The notes under the pieces: generated by a model
The model's input: only the letters and a program-made list of their open reading frames with translations
Databases searched by the model: none
What the model was told of the DNA's origin: nothing
DNA from: Bacteroidota bacterium
GTDB taxonomy: Bacteria > Bacteroidota > Bacteroidia > Chitinophagales > Chitinophagaceae
Direction of reading: 5' to 3'
DNA: 5,638 nt
Assembly (NCBI GenBank): GCA_023386395.1
Contig: JAEWJV010000465.1
Location: 1 to 5,638, forward strand
Shown: positions 1-5,638 of the stretch, piece after piece
Numbering within the stretch: the stretch's first letter is position 1
Layout: each line of letters starts with the position of its first letter
Translations under genes and position numbers: made by a program

Positions 1-1505
1 GGCCTATTATGTTTATATGGTTTACCATGATTGCCATTTTAGGCGGCATGCATTTAATGGACGACCTGAGCATTTTTAAGGCGATTAATCCCTACTATGC
101 CGTCCGGTTTCTTATTTATTATAAAGGCGCTTTTATTTTATTAGGCGCAGTATTTCTTTGTACAACGGGTGCCGAAGCGCTTTACAGCGACCTCGGGCAC
201 TGCGGCCGCGGCAATATCCGCGTTTCGTGGGTTTACGTAAAAACCTGCCTTATCATCAACTATATCGGGCAGGGCTCTTACCTGCTGGCACACAGAACAG
301 GTATGACGATTACCCCTTCCTTGAAAGAACAATTGCACCTGAATGCATTTTACGATCTTATGCCAGACTGGTTTGTAATTATAGGGGTTGTAATAGCAAC
401 AAGCGCCGCCATTATTGCAAGCCAGGCAATGATTGCGGGTTCATTTACATTAATTGGCGAAGCGCTGCGCCTTAATTTATGGCCAAAGCTGAAGGTAAAA
501 TATCCTTCTGAAGCAAAGGGCCAGTTATTTATTCCCGCCATGAACCTGCTGATGTTCCTGGGTTGCACAGGTGTTGTTTTGTATTTCAGGGAATCATCAA
601 AAATGGAAGCAGCTTACGGCCTGGCTATTATTATCACCATGATTGCCACAACCATACTGTTTGCCAACTTTATGGTACTGCATAGGGTAAAGGCTTTCTG
701 GATATATGTTTTTCTCATCTTCTACTTAGGTGTTGAACTAACTTTTCTTGCGGCCTTATCGCATAAATTCCTAGAAGGCGGTTACATAACCATGCTGATT
801 GCCGCCGTGAATTTTATTATCATGTATGTGTGGTACAGGAGCCGCAAGATCAAAAACAGGTATGTGGAATTTGTGCGGCTGGAACATTATATTCCCATGA
901 TACAGGAATTAAGCAATGATAAATCTGTACCAAAATATGCCACGCATCTTGTTTACATGACAAGCGCGGGCAACCCTAAAGAAATTGAACATAAGATCAT
1001 TTATTCCATCCTGAACAAGAAACCCAAGCGCGCCGATATTTACTGGTTTGTGCATGTTGACACGGTTGATGATCCTTACACCTGCGAATACATTGTTGAC
1101 CACATTATTCCAAACGACATTATACGGGTTGAATTCCGCCTCGGTTTCAGAGTGCAGCAAAAAATAAACCTTATGTTCAGGAAAGTGGTGGAAGACTTGG
1201 TGAATAATAATGAAGTGAATATTACCAGCCGGTACGAAAGCCTGGAGCGCAATAATGTGGTGGGCGATTTCCAATTCATTGTAATGGAAAAATATCTTTC
1301 ACAGGACAATGAATTGCCTTTCTTTGAAAAGATAATTATGAAACTGCATTTCTGGCTGAAGGAAGCGAGCCTTAGTGAAGAAAGAGGTTTTGGGCTCGAC
1401 CCCAGTTTTGTAACGGTTGAAAAATTTCCTTTAATGATTTCACAGGTTCCCCAAATATCTTTGCGAAGGATTTTTGATGAACCGATTGACGAAAAAACCT
1501 CGTAA
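1..1505 (+). CDS. kup: Kup-family potassium uptake transporter, first tandem copy (5' end outside window)
   Basis: This is an inner-membrane K+ importer of the KUP/HAK/KT family, in which uptake is thought to be proton-coupled. The reading frame is open from the first base: the window opens on the last two bases of a Gly codon, followed by Pro-Ile-Met, which aligns with residues 167-170 of the second copy. The ATG at base 9 is therefore internal, and about 166 N-terminal residues (the first four membrane helices, with the YGDIGTSPLY and GEGG motifs) lie upstream. Visible parts are helices 5-12, the motif CTTGAEALYSDLGHCG (its Glu codon is at 174-176, its Asp codon at 189-191), the conserved ASQAMI and MEAAYG segments, and from about base 831 a cytoplasmic C-terminal domain of about 224 residues starting at WYRSRKIKNR. 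It ends in TAA, 31 bases before the next kup. I see no frameshift or internal stop, so it appears functional as far as visible. The family call is very secure. Confidence 0.96.
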   Translation, partial: PIMFIWFTMIAILGGMHLMDDLSIFKAINPYYAVRFLIYYKGAFILLGAVFLCTTGAEALYSDLGHCGRGNIRVSWVYVKTCLIINYIGQGSYLLAHRTGMTITPSLKEQLHLNAFYDLMPDWFVIIGVVIATSAAIIASQAMIAGSFTLIGEALRLNLWPKLKVKYPSEAKGQLFIPAMNLLMFLGCTGVVLYFRESSKMEAAYGLAIIITMIATTILFANFMVLHRVKAFWIYVFLIFYLGVELTFLAALSHKFLEGGYITMLIAAVNFIIMYVWYRSRKIKNRYVEFVRLEHYIPMIQELSNDKSVPKYATHLVYMTSAGNPKEIEHKIIYSILNKKPKRADIYWFVHVDTVDDPYTCEYIVDHIIPNDIIRVEFRLGFRVQQKINLMFRKVVEDLVNNNEVNITSRYESLERNNVVGDFQFIVMEKYLSQDNELPFFEKIIMKLHFWLKEASLSEERGFGLDPSFVTVEKFPLMISQVPQISLRRIFDEPIDEKTS

Positions 1506-1536
1506 CGTTGCCTGCTGTAATTATTGGATTTAATTT

Positions 1537-3519
1537 TTGAATGTGAGCAAATACATCAACCGGGTTACAGCCGCGGGCATATTAATAGCACTGGGAATTA
1601 TTTATGGCGACATAGGCACTTCCCCCCTTTACGTACTCAATGCAATTGTGAATGGAAAGGTTATAAGTGAAAGCCTTGTGCTGGGCTCTCTGTCCTGTAT
1701 TATATGGACACTTACACTTCAAACCACCGTTAAATATGTAATACTTACTTTAAAGGCTGATAATAAAGGCGAAGGCGGCATTTTCGGTTTATACGCATTG
1801 GTAAGAAGGCGAAAAAAATGGCTTGTTTTACCGGCAATGATTGGCGGCGCCGCACTGTTGGCAGATGGTATTCTCACGCCGCCCATTTCCATTACCGCAG
1901 CAGTTGAAGGTTTAAGACAAATTCCCTTTTTTGAAGAAATAACAAGAAGTACCATTGTAATAGTGGTATTGGTAATACTGGCGATTTTATTTTTTGTGCA
2001 GCAGTTTGGCACACTTTCAATAGCCAGGTTATTCGGGCCGCTAATGACTGTATGGTTTATTATGCTGGGCGCCCTGGGCATATTACATATAGCAGATGAC
2101 TTTTATATTTTCAGGGCTTTTAGCCCGCATTATGCCATTGAACTGCTTACAAATTACCCGGAAGGTTTCTGGATATTAGGCTCTGTTTTCCTGTGCACCA
2201 CCGGTGCAGAAGCTTTGTATTCCGATATGGGCCATTGTGGCCGCAGGAATATCCGCATATCGTGGATATTCGTAAAAACCTCTCTTATTTTAAATTATAT
2301 GGGGCAGGGTGCATGGCTGCTGGCTAATTATAAAGGCATTGAAATAAGCGGGAATCTTGCGGAATCTTTTAATGCTTTTTTTGGGATAATGCCGCATTGG
2401 TTTAGAATGACGGGTGTTATTATAGCCATAATTGCCGCTGTTATTGCAAGCCAGGCGCTTATTTCGGGTTCTTTTACTTTAATAGCAGAAGCACAAAGGT
2501 TAAACCTCTGGCCCAAGATGAAGATATCTTATCCCACCGATGCAAAAGGCCAGGTATTTATTCCGGGCATTAATACATTGTTATTTATTGGCTGCACCGG
2601 CATTGTTTTACATTTTCAGAAATCGGGCAATATGGAAGCTGCTTACGGGCTTGCCATTACTATATGCATGATAAGTACGTCTATTCTTTTTGCTAATTAT
2701 ATAGCGATGAAAAAGGCAGGTAATTTCTGGATTGTGCTATACCTTTCTGTGTATCTTACCATCGAACTTTCCTTTTTAACGGCTAATCTTCAAAAATTTC
2801 CGCATGGCGGTTATGTAACATTATTAGTAGGTGGCTTATTGTTTCTTGTGATGTACACGTGGTACAGGAGCCGCAAGATCAAGAACAGGTACGTGGAATT
2901 TGTAAAGCTTGAACATTATATTCCCTTGATACAGGAATTAAGCAATGATAAATCAATCCCCAAATATGCAACGCACCTGGTGTATTTAACCAGCGCCGAT
3001 AATCACAAAGAAATTGAACATAAGATCATCTATTCCATTCTCAATAAAAAGCCCAAGCGTGCCGATATTTACTGGCTCGTGCATATAGATACGCTTGACG
3101 ATCCTTATACCTGCGATTATTATGTTGAGCATATAATTCCCAACGATATTATCCGCATTGAATTTCGCCTTGGTTTTCGTGTGCAGCAGAGAGTTAACCT
3201 GATGTTCAGAAAAGTACTGGAAGAACTGGTAAACAATAAGGAAGTGAATATTACCAGCCGTTATGAAAGCCTTGAGAAAAATAATATAGTGGGCGATTTT
3301 CAGTTTATTGTGATGGAAAAATTTCTGAGCAATGATAACGATCTGCCTTTTTATGAAAAGCTGATTATGAAATTTCATTTATGGCTGAAAGACCTTAGCC
3401 TTAGTGAAGAAAAAGGGTTTGGACTGGATCCCAGTTCTGTAACCATTGAAAAATTCCCGCTGATTGTTTCGCCAACACCGCCGTTAAAACTTGAAAGAAT
3501 TGAAACCGGGCAGGATTGA
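1537..3519 (+). CDS. kup: Kup-family potassium uptake transporter, second tandem copy (complete)
   Basis: This is a complete 660-residue KUP/HAK/KT K+ transporter of usual length. The first helix carries YGDIGTSPLYV (residues 23-33). DNKGEGGIFGLYAL follows at 75-88, ADGILTPPISITAAVEG at 109-125, and CTTGAEALYSDMGHCG at 220-235 (Glu225, Asp230). About 12 membrane helices can be read, roughly at 13-35, 48-72, 96-125, 138-158, 166-187, 209-228, 241-262, 288-312, 340-360, 366-392, 398-418 and 424-443. A cytoplasmic C-terminal domain covers about 442-660. Family knowledge assigns the acidic residues in these motifs to ion or proton handling; the precise roles here are inferred. The start is non-ATG: an in-frame TAA at 1531-1533 leaves TTG at 1537 (protein beginning MNVSKYIN) or GTG at 1543 (MSKYIN). 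The nearby ATG at 1541 is out of frame and is followed at once by TGA. The gene sits 31 bases behind the first copy and was probably transcribed with it. Confidence 0.96.
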   Translation: MNVSKYINRVTAAGILIALGIIYGDIGTSPLYVLNAIVNGKVISESLVLGSLSCIIWTLTLQTTVKYVILTLKADNKGEGGIFGLYALVRRRKKWLVLPAMIGGAALLADGILTPPISITAAVEGLRQIPFFEEITRSTIVIVVLVILAILFFVQQFGTLSIARLFGPLMTVWFIMLGALGILHIADDFYIFRAFSPHYAIELLTNYPEGFWILGSVFLCTTGAEALYSDMGHCGRRNIRISWIFVKTSLILNYMGQGAWLLANYKGIEISGNLAESFNAFFGIMPHWFRMTGVIIAIIAAVIASQALISGSFTLIAEAQRLNLWPKMKISYPTDAKGQVFIPGINTLLFIGCTGIVLHFQKSGNMEAAYGLAITICMISTSILFANYIAMKKAGNFWIVLYLSVYLTIELSFLTANLQKFPHGGYVTLLVGGLLFLVMYTWYRSRKIKNRYVEFVKLEHYIPLIQELSNDKSIPKYATHLVYLTSADNHKEIEHKIIYSILNKKPKRADIYWLVHIDTLDDPYTCDYYVEHIIPNDIIRIEFRLGFRVQQRVNLMFRKVLEELVNNKEVNITSRYESLEKNNIVGDFQFIVMEKFLSNDNDLPFYEKLIMKFHLWLKDLSLSEEKGFGLDPSSVTIEKFPLIVSPTPPLKLERIETGQD

Positions 3520-3535
3520 TTGCAGGAGTGTGTTT

Positions 3536-3563
3536 CAACGCTCAATACGCAATGTTCAATTTT
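3536..3563. repeat. Four-unit degenerate heptamer array in the convergent spacer
   Basis: Four consecutive 7-base units each begin with CAA: CAACGCT (3536-3542), CAATACG (3543-3549), CAATGTT (3550-3556) and CAATTTT (3557-3563). The first two bases and the third are invariant, the fourth is C or T, and the last three vary. The array lies in the 99-base spacer between the ends of kup and scoB. It does not form a hairpin, so it does not explain transcription termination there. Its function is unknown. It could be a decayed microsatellite-like array, or a chance run in a short AT-rich spacer. Confidence 0.55.
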
Positions 3564-3618
3564 TAGGTTCTGCAAGTGAAGTTGAATATTGTGTTTTCTG
3601 TATCAACCAGGCTCTGCA

Positions 3619-4275
3619 TTAAATAGCCATTTCCCTTACATAATCATCAATCAGCAGTCTACCCGCAGTTTTAGCTTTCACTTCTTCCACGCTCACACCA
3701 GGTGCAACTTCTCTCAATAAAAAACCTTCAGGTGTAATATCAATAACGGCAAGCTCGGTAACCACTTTTTTAACGCAGGCAAGGCCTGTTAAAGGCAAAG
3801 AACATTTTGATAAAAGTTTACTTTCTCCCTTAGGGTTTGTATGCTGCATGGCTACAATTATATTCTTTGCGCTGGCCACCAAATCCATCGCACCGCCCAT
3901 GCCCTTTACCATTTTGCCGGGTATTTTCCAGTTGGCTATATCGCCTTTTTCGCTTACTTCCATCGCGCCCAAAACAGTAAGATCAATTTTACCGGCGCGT
4001 ATCATACCAAAACTTTCCGCACTGTCAAAAAAAGCACCGCCTTTTATTACGGTTACTGTTTCTTTTCCGGCATTAATCAGGTCGGCATCTATATTTTCTT
4101 CAGAAGGATAAGGCCCCATGCCCAGGATGCCGTTCTCACTTTGCAATACCACCGTTACTCCTTCAGGAATAAAATTGGAAACGAGGGTGGGGATGCCAAT
4201 GCCAAGGTTTACATACATGCCATCTTTCAGTTCCCGGGCAATGCGTATTGCTATACCATATTTATCTAAAGCCAT
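3619..4275 (-). CDS. scoB: 3-oxoacid CoA-transferase (SCOT-type) subunit B
   Basis: This is the beta subunit of a family I CoA-transferase (succinyl-CoA:3-oxoacid or acetate:acetoacetyl-CoA type). It works in the cytoplasm with the ScoA subunit to transfer CoA between two carboxylic acids. At 218 residues it has the usual length. The catalytic-Glu signature is present as LQSENG at 44-49, with Glu47 as the residue expected to form the glutamyl-CoA thioester. Other hallmarks are NLGIGIP (23-29), [15 protein letters not shown] (79-93), [18 protein letters not shown] (99-116), GMGGAMDL (125-132) and the downstream AMQH and LPLTG segments. The ATG at 4275-4273 gives [13 protein letters not shown]; the base context before it is A-rich on the coding strand, without Shine-Dalgarno. 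It is the second gene of the scoA-scoB pair. The acceptor specificity cannot be read from the sequence. An atoA-type acetate transferase is the main alternative. Confidence 0.96.
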   Translation of the reverse strand: MALDKYGIAIRIARELKDGMYVNLGIGIPTLVSNFIPEGVTVVLQSENGILGMGPYPSEENIDADLINAGKETVTVIKGGAFFDSAESFGMIRAGKIDLTVLGAMEVSEKGDIANWKIPGKMVKGMGGAMDLVASAKNIIVAMQHTNPKGESKLLSKCSLPLTGLACVKKVVTELAVIDITPEGFLLREVAPGVSVEEVKAKTAGRLLIDDYVREMAI

Positions 4276-4320
4276 ATTTTAATGTCTGATTTTTGATTTG
4301 ATGAATGATAATTTACAGTG
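4276..4320 (-). repeat. scoA-scoB intergenic stretch with about 7-base phased ATCA words
   Basis: Read on the coding (minus) strand, this AT-rich spacer between scoA and scoB has the word ATCA four times at steps of 7, 5 and 7 bases, followed by ATTA 7 bases further on, just before the scoB ATG. It continues from the tandem repeat that covers the scoA stop. Together they account for nearly all of the 68-base gap. No promoter, hairpin or small gene is evident. Low sequence complexity alone could give this pattern, so confidence is modest. Confidence 0.35.
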
Positions 4321-4365
4321 ATTCACGGTCTCCTATTCACCATTTACGGCTTTCCTATCTTCACC
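4321..4365. repeat. Imperfect tandem direct repeat of 21 and 24 bases across the scoA stop codon
   Basis: Bases 4321-4341 and the adjoining 4342-4365 align as an imperfect direct repeat. On the plus strand both begin ATT(C/T)ACGG, share TCCTA and end TTCACC. I count 18 identical positions in a 24-column alignment with three gap positions. The right-hand unit encodes the last scoA residues (TVKIGKP), including the stop at 4344-4346; the left-hand unit is intergenic. The simplest reading is a local tandem duplication of the scoA tail followed by drift. The left unit also shows 7-base phasing (TTCACGG, TCTCCTA, TTCACCA, then TTTACGG), so a decayed heptamer array is an alternative. Confidence 0.5.
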
Positions 4366-5045
4366 GTTTTTCTTTCAATGCGCTTTTCATAATTACTGCC
4401 TTTAAATATGCGGTGCACATAAATGCCTGCAACATTAATATGATCAGGGTCAAGTTCGCCAGGTTCCACTAATTCTTCTACCTCCGCAATTGTAATATTG
4501 CCGGCTTTAGCCATTGAAGTAGAAAAATTTCTTGTTGTTTTATTGAAAACAAGGTTGCCCATTGTATCGCCTTTCCAGGCTTTTACAAAAGCATAGTCTG
4601 CGTGAAGGGCATATTCCATAAGATAATGTTTGTTATTGAACACACGCACTTCTTTACCTTCCGCCACTTCGGTACCATAACCTGCGGGCGTAAAAAAGGC
4701 AGGAATCCCCATGCCGGCCATTTGTATGCGTGTGGCCAGCGTGCCTTGCGGAATAAGATCAACTTCCAGTTCGCCAGACAGCAATTGCCTTTCAAATTCT
4801 GCATTTTCGCCAACATAGCTGCTCATCATCTTTTTTATTTGTTTTGTTTTAAGCAGCAGGCCCAGGCCAAAATCGTCAACGCCCGCATTGTTGGATATGC
4901 AGGTTAATTGTTTTACGTCTTTCTTTTTTAAAGCAGCAATTAAATTTTCGGGAATACCGCAAAGGCCGAAACCGCCAAACATAATAGTGGCACCATCGTT
5001 AATATCAGATATGGCGGTGGCCGCATCATCAAAAACTTTTTTCAT
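4344..5045 (-). CDS. scoA: 3-oxoacid CoA-transferase (SCOT-type) subunit A
   Basis: This is the alpha subunit of the family I CoA-transferase that pairs with the neighbouring scoB product. Together they activate or exchange 3-oxoacids such as acetoacetate using succinyl-CoA or another acyl-CoA donor. It has 233 residues, the usual length. The CoA-transferase signature lies at residues 17-32 ([16 protein letters not shown]). Further family hallmarks are [73 protein letters not shown] and [13 protein letters not shown]. The catalytic glutamate is in the partner subunit, as expected for two-gene members. The ATG at 5045-5043 gives [12 protein letters not shown], the normal N-terminus. The scoA-then-scoB order with a 68-base gap fits one operon. 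The last few residues (KIGKP) are encoded in one unit of an imperfect tandem repeat that runs past the stop, so the extreme C-terminus may be recently altered. Confidence 0.96.
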   Translation of the reverse strand: MKKVFDDAATAISDINDGATIMFGGFGLCGIPENLIAALKKKDVKQLTCISNNAGVDDFGLGLLLKTKQIKKMMSSYVGENAEFERQLLSGELEVDLIPQGTLATRIQMAGMGIPAFFTPAGYGTEVAEGKEVRVFNNKHYLMEYALHADYAFVKAWKGDTMGNLVFNKTTRNFSTSMAKAGNITIAEVEELVEPGELDPDHINVAGIYVHRIFKGSNYEKRIERKTVKIGKP

Positions 5046-5066
5046 ATAGGGGCAATGTTAGATACT

Positions 5067-5074
5067 GCAAGGTA
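5067..5074 (-). promoter_or_regulatory. Possible -7 element for the scoA-scoB operon (weak)
   Basis: On the minus strand, TACCTTGC lies 21 bases upstream of the scoA ATG. It is close to, but not identical with, the Bacteroidota -7 consensus TAnnTTTG, and no convincing TTTG-like -33 box precedes it at the usual spacing. Its distance would leave a short 5' leader. It is reported as the best candidate only; the promoter could lie elsewhere in the 172-base divergent region. Confidence 0.22.
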
Positions 5075-5185
5075 AAAAACAATAGCTGATAAAAGGGGTG
5101 AATGCCTTAATAGCCAGAAAACAATCGTTCACCAATAAATTTTCAACATTCACAGGGTAAGCTGGTATAAAGAATTGTTAACTCA

Positions 5186-5193
5186 TATATTTG
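5186..5193 (+). promoter_or_regulatory. Bacteroidota-type -7 promoter element for the lipoprotein gene
   Basis: TATATTTG is a full match to TAnnTTTG, the -7 element recognised by the Bacteroidota primary sigma factor. It ends 24 bases before the ATG at 5218, so transcription would start near 5200 and leave a leader of under 20 bases. The -33 box is poor: only a GCTG/TGG-like sequence near 5161-5165 lies at suitable spacing. The close fit of position and consensus supports 5218 as the real start of the gene. Confidence 0.5.
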
Positions 5194-5217
5194 TGCCAAT
5201 TCGAAAACCGTATCTCT

Positions 5218-5638
5218 ATGAATAATAAACTTTACCTATTATTATTATCTGCTTCTGTTGGCGTTTTGTCATGCCAGAAGGAGTTAACTAAAACAACCAC
5301 TACAACACCTCCTCCCGTTACCGATACGACCGGCACAAATAATGGCGGTGATAATTCCATTGTGGGAACCTGGCAGTTTGTTTCAATGGAGGCAAAAACC
5401 AAAAGCTCATCCGAAACAATAACAGGAAGTATTAACCAAAGGGTGGAAACTTTTTTAGATTACCTTTCTACAGACAATGCAGGTTCAATTGTAATAAGCG
5501 ACACCTCCATGAATTGTACAGGTCTCACTTATAAAATTTCCAGCACAATCAAAACATACAGGTATCATAATGATGTTTTATTAGACTCCTTACTTACTCC
5601 TTATGAAACTACGTTTCCTGCCACAGACTCCTATACGC
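5218..5638 (+). CDS. Secreted lipoprotein with lipocalin-like N-terminal region (3' end outside window)
   Basis: An open frame of 140 codons starts at ATG 5218 and runs off the window without a stop. The protein begins with a short lipoprotein signal: MNNK, a hydrophobic stretch LYLLLLSASVGV, then the lipobox VLSC with Cys19 as the predicted lipidated residue. A Thr/Pro/Asn/Gly-rich flexible linker follows (about 24-47, with five Thr in a row and three Pro), then SIVGTWQFVSMEA (47-59). A Gly-x-Trp near the start of the globular part is typical of lipocalin-like domains in small Bacteroidota lipoproteins. The rest is Ser/Thr-rich and contains Cys at residue 99 (NCTGLTYKI), suggesting a beta-rich exported fold. 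No Shine-Dalgarno is seen; a good -7 element lies just upstream. Ligand and function are unknown, and the lipocalin label is only a resemblance. It is divergent from scoA with no evident functional link. Confidence 0.82.
   Translation, partial: MNNKLYLLLLSASVGVLSCQKELTKTTTTTPPPVTDTTGTNNGGDNSIVGTWQFVSMEAKTKSSSETITGSINQRVETFLDYLSTDNAGSIVISDTSMNCTGLTYKISSTIKTYRYHNDVLLDSLLTPYETTFPATDSYT

Noticed and set aside
9..11. ATG at base 9 as the true start of the first kup gene
   Set aside because: The frame is open to the left edge and the preceding Gly-Pro-Ile codons align with Gly167-Pro168-Leu169 of the second copy, so this Met is internal.
909..1274. Antisense open frame in the first kup, matched by a similar one at 2986-3378 in the second
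   Set aside because: The two antisense products resemble each other only because the sense proteins are highly conserved there. They have no domain, promoter or start context of their own.
1531..1539. TAATTTTTG as a -7 promoter element for the second kup
   Set aside because: It has one base too many between TA and TTTG and overlaps the TTG start, so transcription would begin inside the coding region.
3375..3575. Minus-strand open frame of 66 codons over the kup 3' end and spacer
   Set aside because: Most of it is opposite conserved kup coding sequence, and the rest lies in the heptamer array; the product is low in plausibility.
3520..3618. Intrinsic terminator between the convergent kup and scoB genes
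   Set aside because: The only inverted pairs are TTGCAG/CTGCAA with a 44-base loop (3520-3525 and 3570-3575) and a 5-bp GTTGA/TCAAC stem (3581-3585 and 3603-3607). Neither gives a GC-rich hairpin with a T tract.
3841..4269. Plus-strand open frames inside scoB (also 4602-4907 inside scoA)
   Set aside because: They are shadows of strongly conserved CoA-transferase genes on the other strand, rich in aromatic and His residues as expected of antisense frames.
1..5638. Possibility of a novel defence, mobile or biosynthetic system
   Set aside because: All complete genes belong to well-known families (Kup, ScoA, ScoB). There are no transposase, integrase, nuclease or CRISPR signals, and the only unassigned gene is a cut-off lipoprotein.

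Overview
The window looks like a chromosomal segment from a member of the phylum Bacteroidota, possibly the Chitinophagaceae. The pointers are: protein sequences of Bacteroidota type; no recognisable Shine-Dalgarno sequence before any gene; a TAnnTTTG-type -7 promoter element before the last gene; and a short lipoprotein signal peptide of the kind common in this phylum. The family assignment is an impression from the protein style, not a proven placement.

Layout. Bases 1-1505 (+) hold the 3' three quarters of a Kup-type potassium transporter gene whose start lies left of the window. After 31 bases comes a second, complete kup gene (1537-3519, +, 660 aa), so the two form a tandem paralogous pair, probably co-transcribed. 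A 99-base convergent spacer (3520-3618) follows and contains a four-unit heptamer array. On the minus strand, reading from right to left, are scoA (5045-4344) and scoB (4275-3619), the two subunits of a family I 3-oxoacid CoA-transferase. They are separated by 68 bases that look repeat-derived. A 172-base divergent region (5046-5217) separates scoA from the 5' part of a secreted lipoprotein gene (5218 to the window end, +) that has a good -7 element and a lipocalin-like beginning.

How the genes work together. The two Kup proteins should both import K+ across the inner membrane and may have divided the task or may form a mixed dimer. Their cytoplasmic C-terminal domains are clearly more alike than their membrane parts. 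ScoA and ScoB form one enzyme that moves CoA between a carboxylate such as succinate and a 3-oxoacid such as acetoacetate, in ketone-body, short-chain acid or branched-chain catabolism. Nothing in the window ties the potassium genes functionally to the CoA-transferase or to the lipoprotein.

I found no RNA gene, CRISPR array, insertion sequence or defence system, and I do not see a wholly new system here. The points most worth a second look are the inverted conservation pattern of the Kup pair, the non-ATG start of the second kup gene, and the short phased repeats in the spacers, including an imperfect tandem repeat that runs over the scoA stop codon.
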